A stretch of DNA of 5,917 nucleotides from Ignavibacteria bacterium (GTDB taxonomy: Bacteria > Bacteroidota > Ignavibacteria > Tepidaquicellales > OLB5), in the NCBI GenBank assembly GCA_026417195.1, contig JAOADS010000137.1:1-5917 (forward strand), read 5' to 3'. The position numbers and the translations under genes are program-made. The stretch's first letter is position 1. Each line of letters starts with the position of its first letter. Positions 5,685 through 5,917 of this stretch are shown here, one piece after another. The notes beneath the pieces are model-generated. The model was not told the origin of the DNA. It saw only the letters and a program-made list of their open reading frames with translations, and made no database searches.

Positions 5685-5917
5685 TTATTATTTTTACAGC
5701 TTCATTTGTCTGTTCAAAACTTACGTCCATGTGAAAAACTGCCCTGAATCGTTTCCCTTCACGGCTTATCATAATATCCTTTGAAAGCAGATAAGAAAAA
5801 AACAAATCCGAATCACATTTAACATTGAATATAACTATATTTGTCTGCACCGTCTGCAGATCTACTTCAATAAAGCTGAGTTTTGATATCGCTTCGGCAA
5901 AATGCTTTGCCTTAATG
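5662..5917 (-). CDS. C-terminal part of a low-specificity L-threonine aldolase (partial, cut by window edge)
   Basis: The frame is open from the right edge to the TGA at 5664-5662, giving 84 complete codons. A GTG at 5850 lies inside the gene and is not its start. The visible residues match the small C-terminal domain of the PLP-dependent low-specificity threonine aldolase family (ltaE type). Features are Ala-Lys-x-Phe-Ala-Glu near the edge, a Phe-Ile-Glu-Val-Asp strand, the conserved Gln-Thr-Asn-Ile-Val-Ile-Phe, and near the end Arg-Phe-Arg-Ala-Val-Phe-His-Met-Asp-Val-Ser. Such enzymes cleave L-threonine or L-allo-threonine to glycine and acetaldehyde. The PLP-lysine domain lies outside the window, so completeness cannot be judged; a related beta-eliminating lyase is the main alternative. 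The 3' end overlaps the possible GTG start of the thioesterase gene. Confidence 0.83.
   Translation of the reverse strand, partial: IKAKHFAEAISKLSFIEVDLQTVQTNIVIFNVKCDSDLFFSYLLSKDIMISREGKRFRAVFHMDVSFEQTNEAVKIISEYEPNS

Noticed and set aside
5662..5850. A stand-alone 62-residue protein beginning at GTG 5850
   Set aside because: The frame stays open to the window edge, and the residues upstream continue the threonine-aldolase pattern, so this is the tail of a longer gene.

Overview
This 5.9 kb window is an AT-rich, densely packed bacterial chromosomal segment. The lineage is probably in or near the Bacteroidota/Chlorobi/Ignavibacteria assemblage. That placement is inference: it rests on the low GC look, the frequent absence of Shine-Dalgarno sequences, the type of lipoprotein and the 475-residue helical protein, which resembles uncharacterised proteins I associate with that group. 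I see no insertion sequence, phage gene, CRISPR array, tRNA or rRNA.

Layout from left to right. (1) 24-509 (+) encodes a small protein with two membrane helices; its frame is open to the left edge. (2) It converges on, and overlaps by 33 bp, a minus-strand pair: an enoyl-ACP-reductase-like SDR enzyme (1838-1050) followed 12 bp later by a small lipoprotein (1037-477). (3) The 424-bp interval 1839-2262 has no convincing protein gene but is full of RNA signals. On the minus strand I find a promoter (2131-2103), a long rod-like hairpin (2051-1964), an intrinsic terminator with a U-tract (1929-1900), and then a second promoter (1891-1863) just ahead of the SDR gene. This is the most interesting part of the window: a candidate ~195-nt structured RNA, either a free-standing sRNA with a 6S-like outline or a transcription-attenuation leader for the SDR gene. 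(4) 2263-3690 (+) encodes an all-helical protein of unknown function. (5) It converges, with a 9-bp overlap, on a minus-strand operon running right to left: the C-terminal end of a low-specificity threonine aldolase (cut by the window edge), a YbgC/FadM-type hot-dog thioesterase, peptide deformylase (def) and methionyl-tRNA formyltransferase (fmt).

Functionally, fmt and def are the two ends of the N-formylmethionine cycle: Fmt formylates initiator Met-tRNA and Def removes the formyl group from new proteins. Their reading frames share one base, so translational coupling is likely. The thioesterase and aldolase upstream look like housekeeping passengers in the same transcript. The SDR enzyme probably belongs to fatty-acid synthesis; the role of its lipoprotein partner is unknown.
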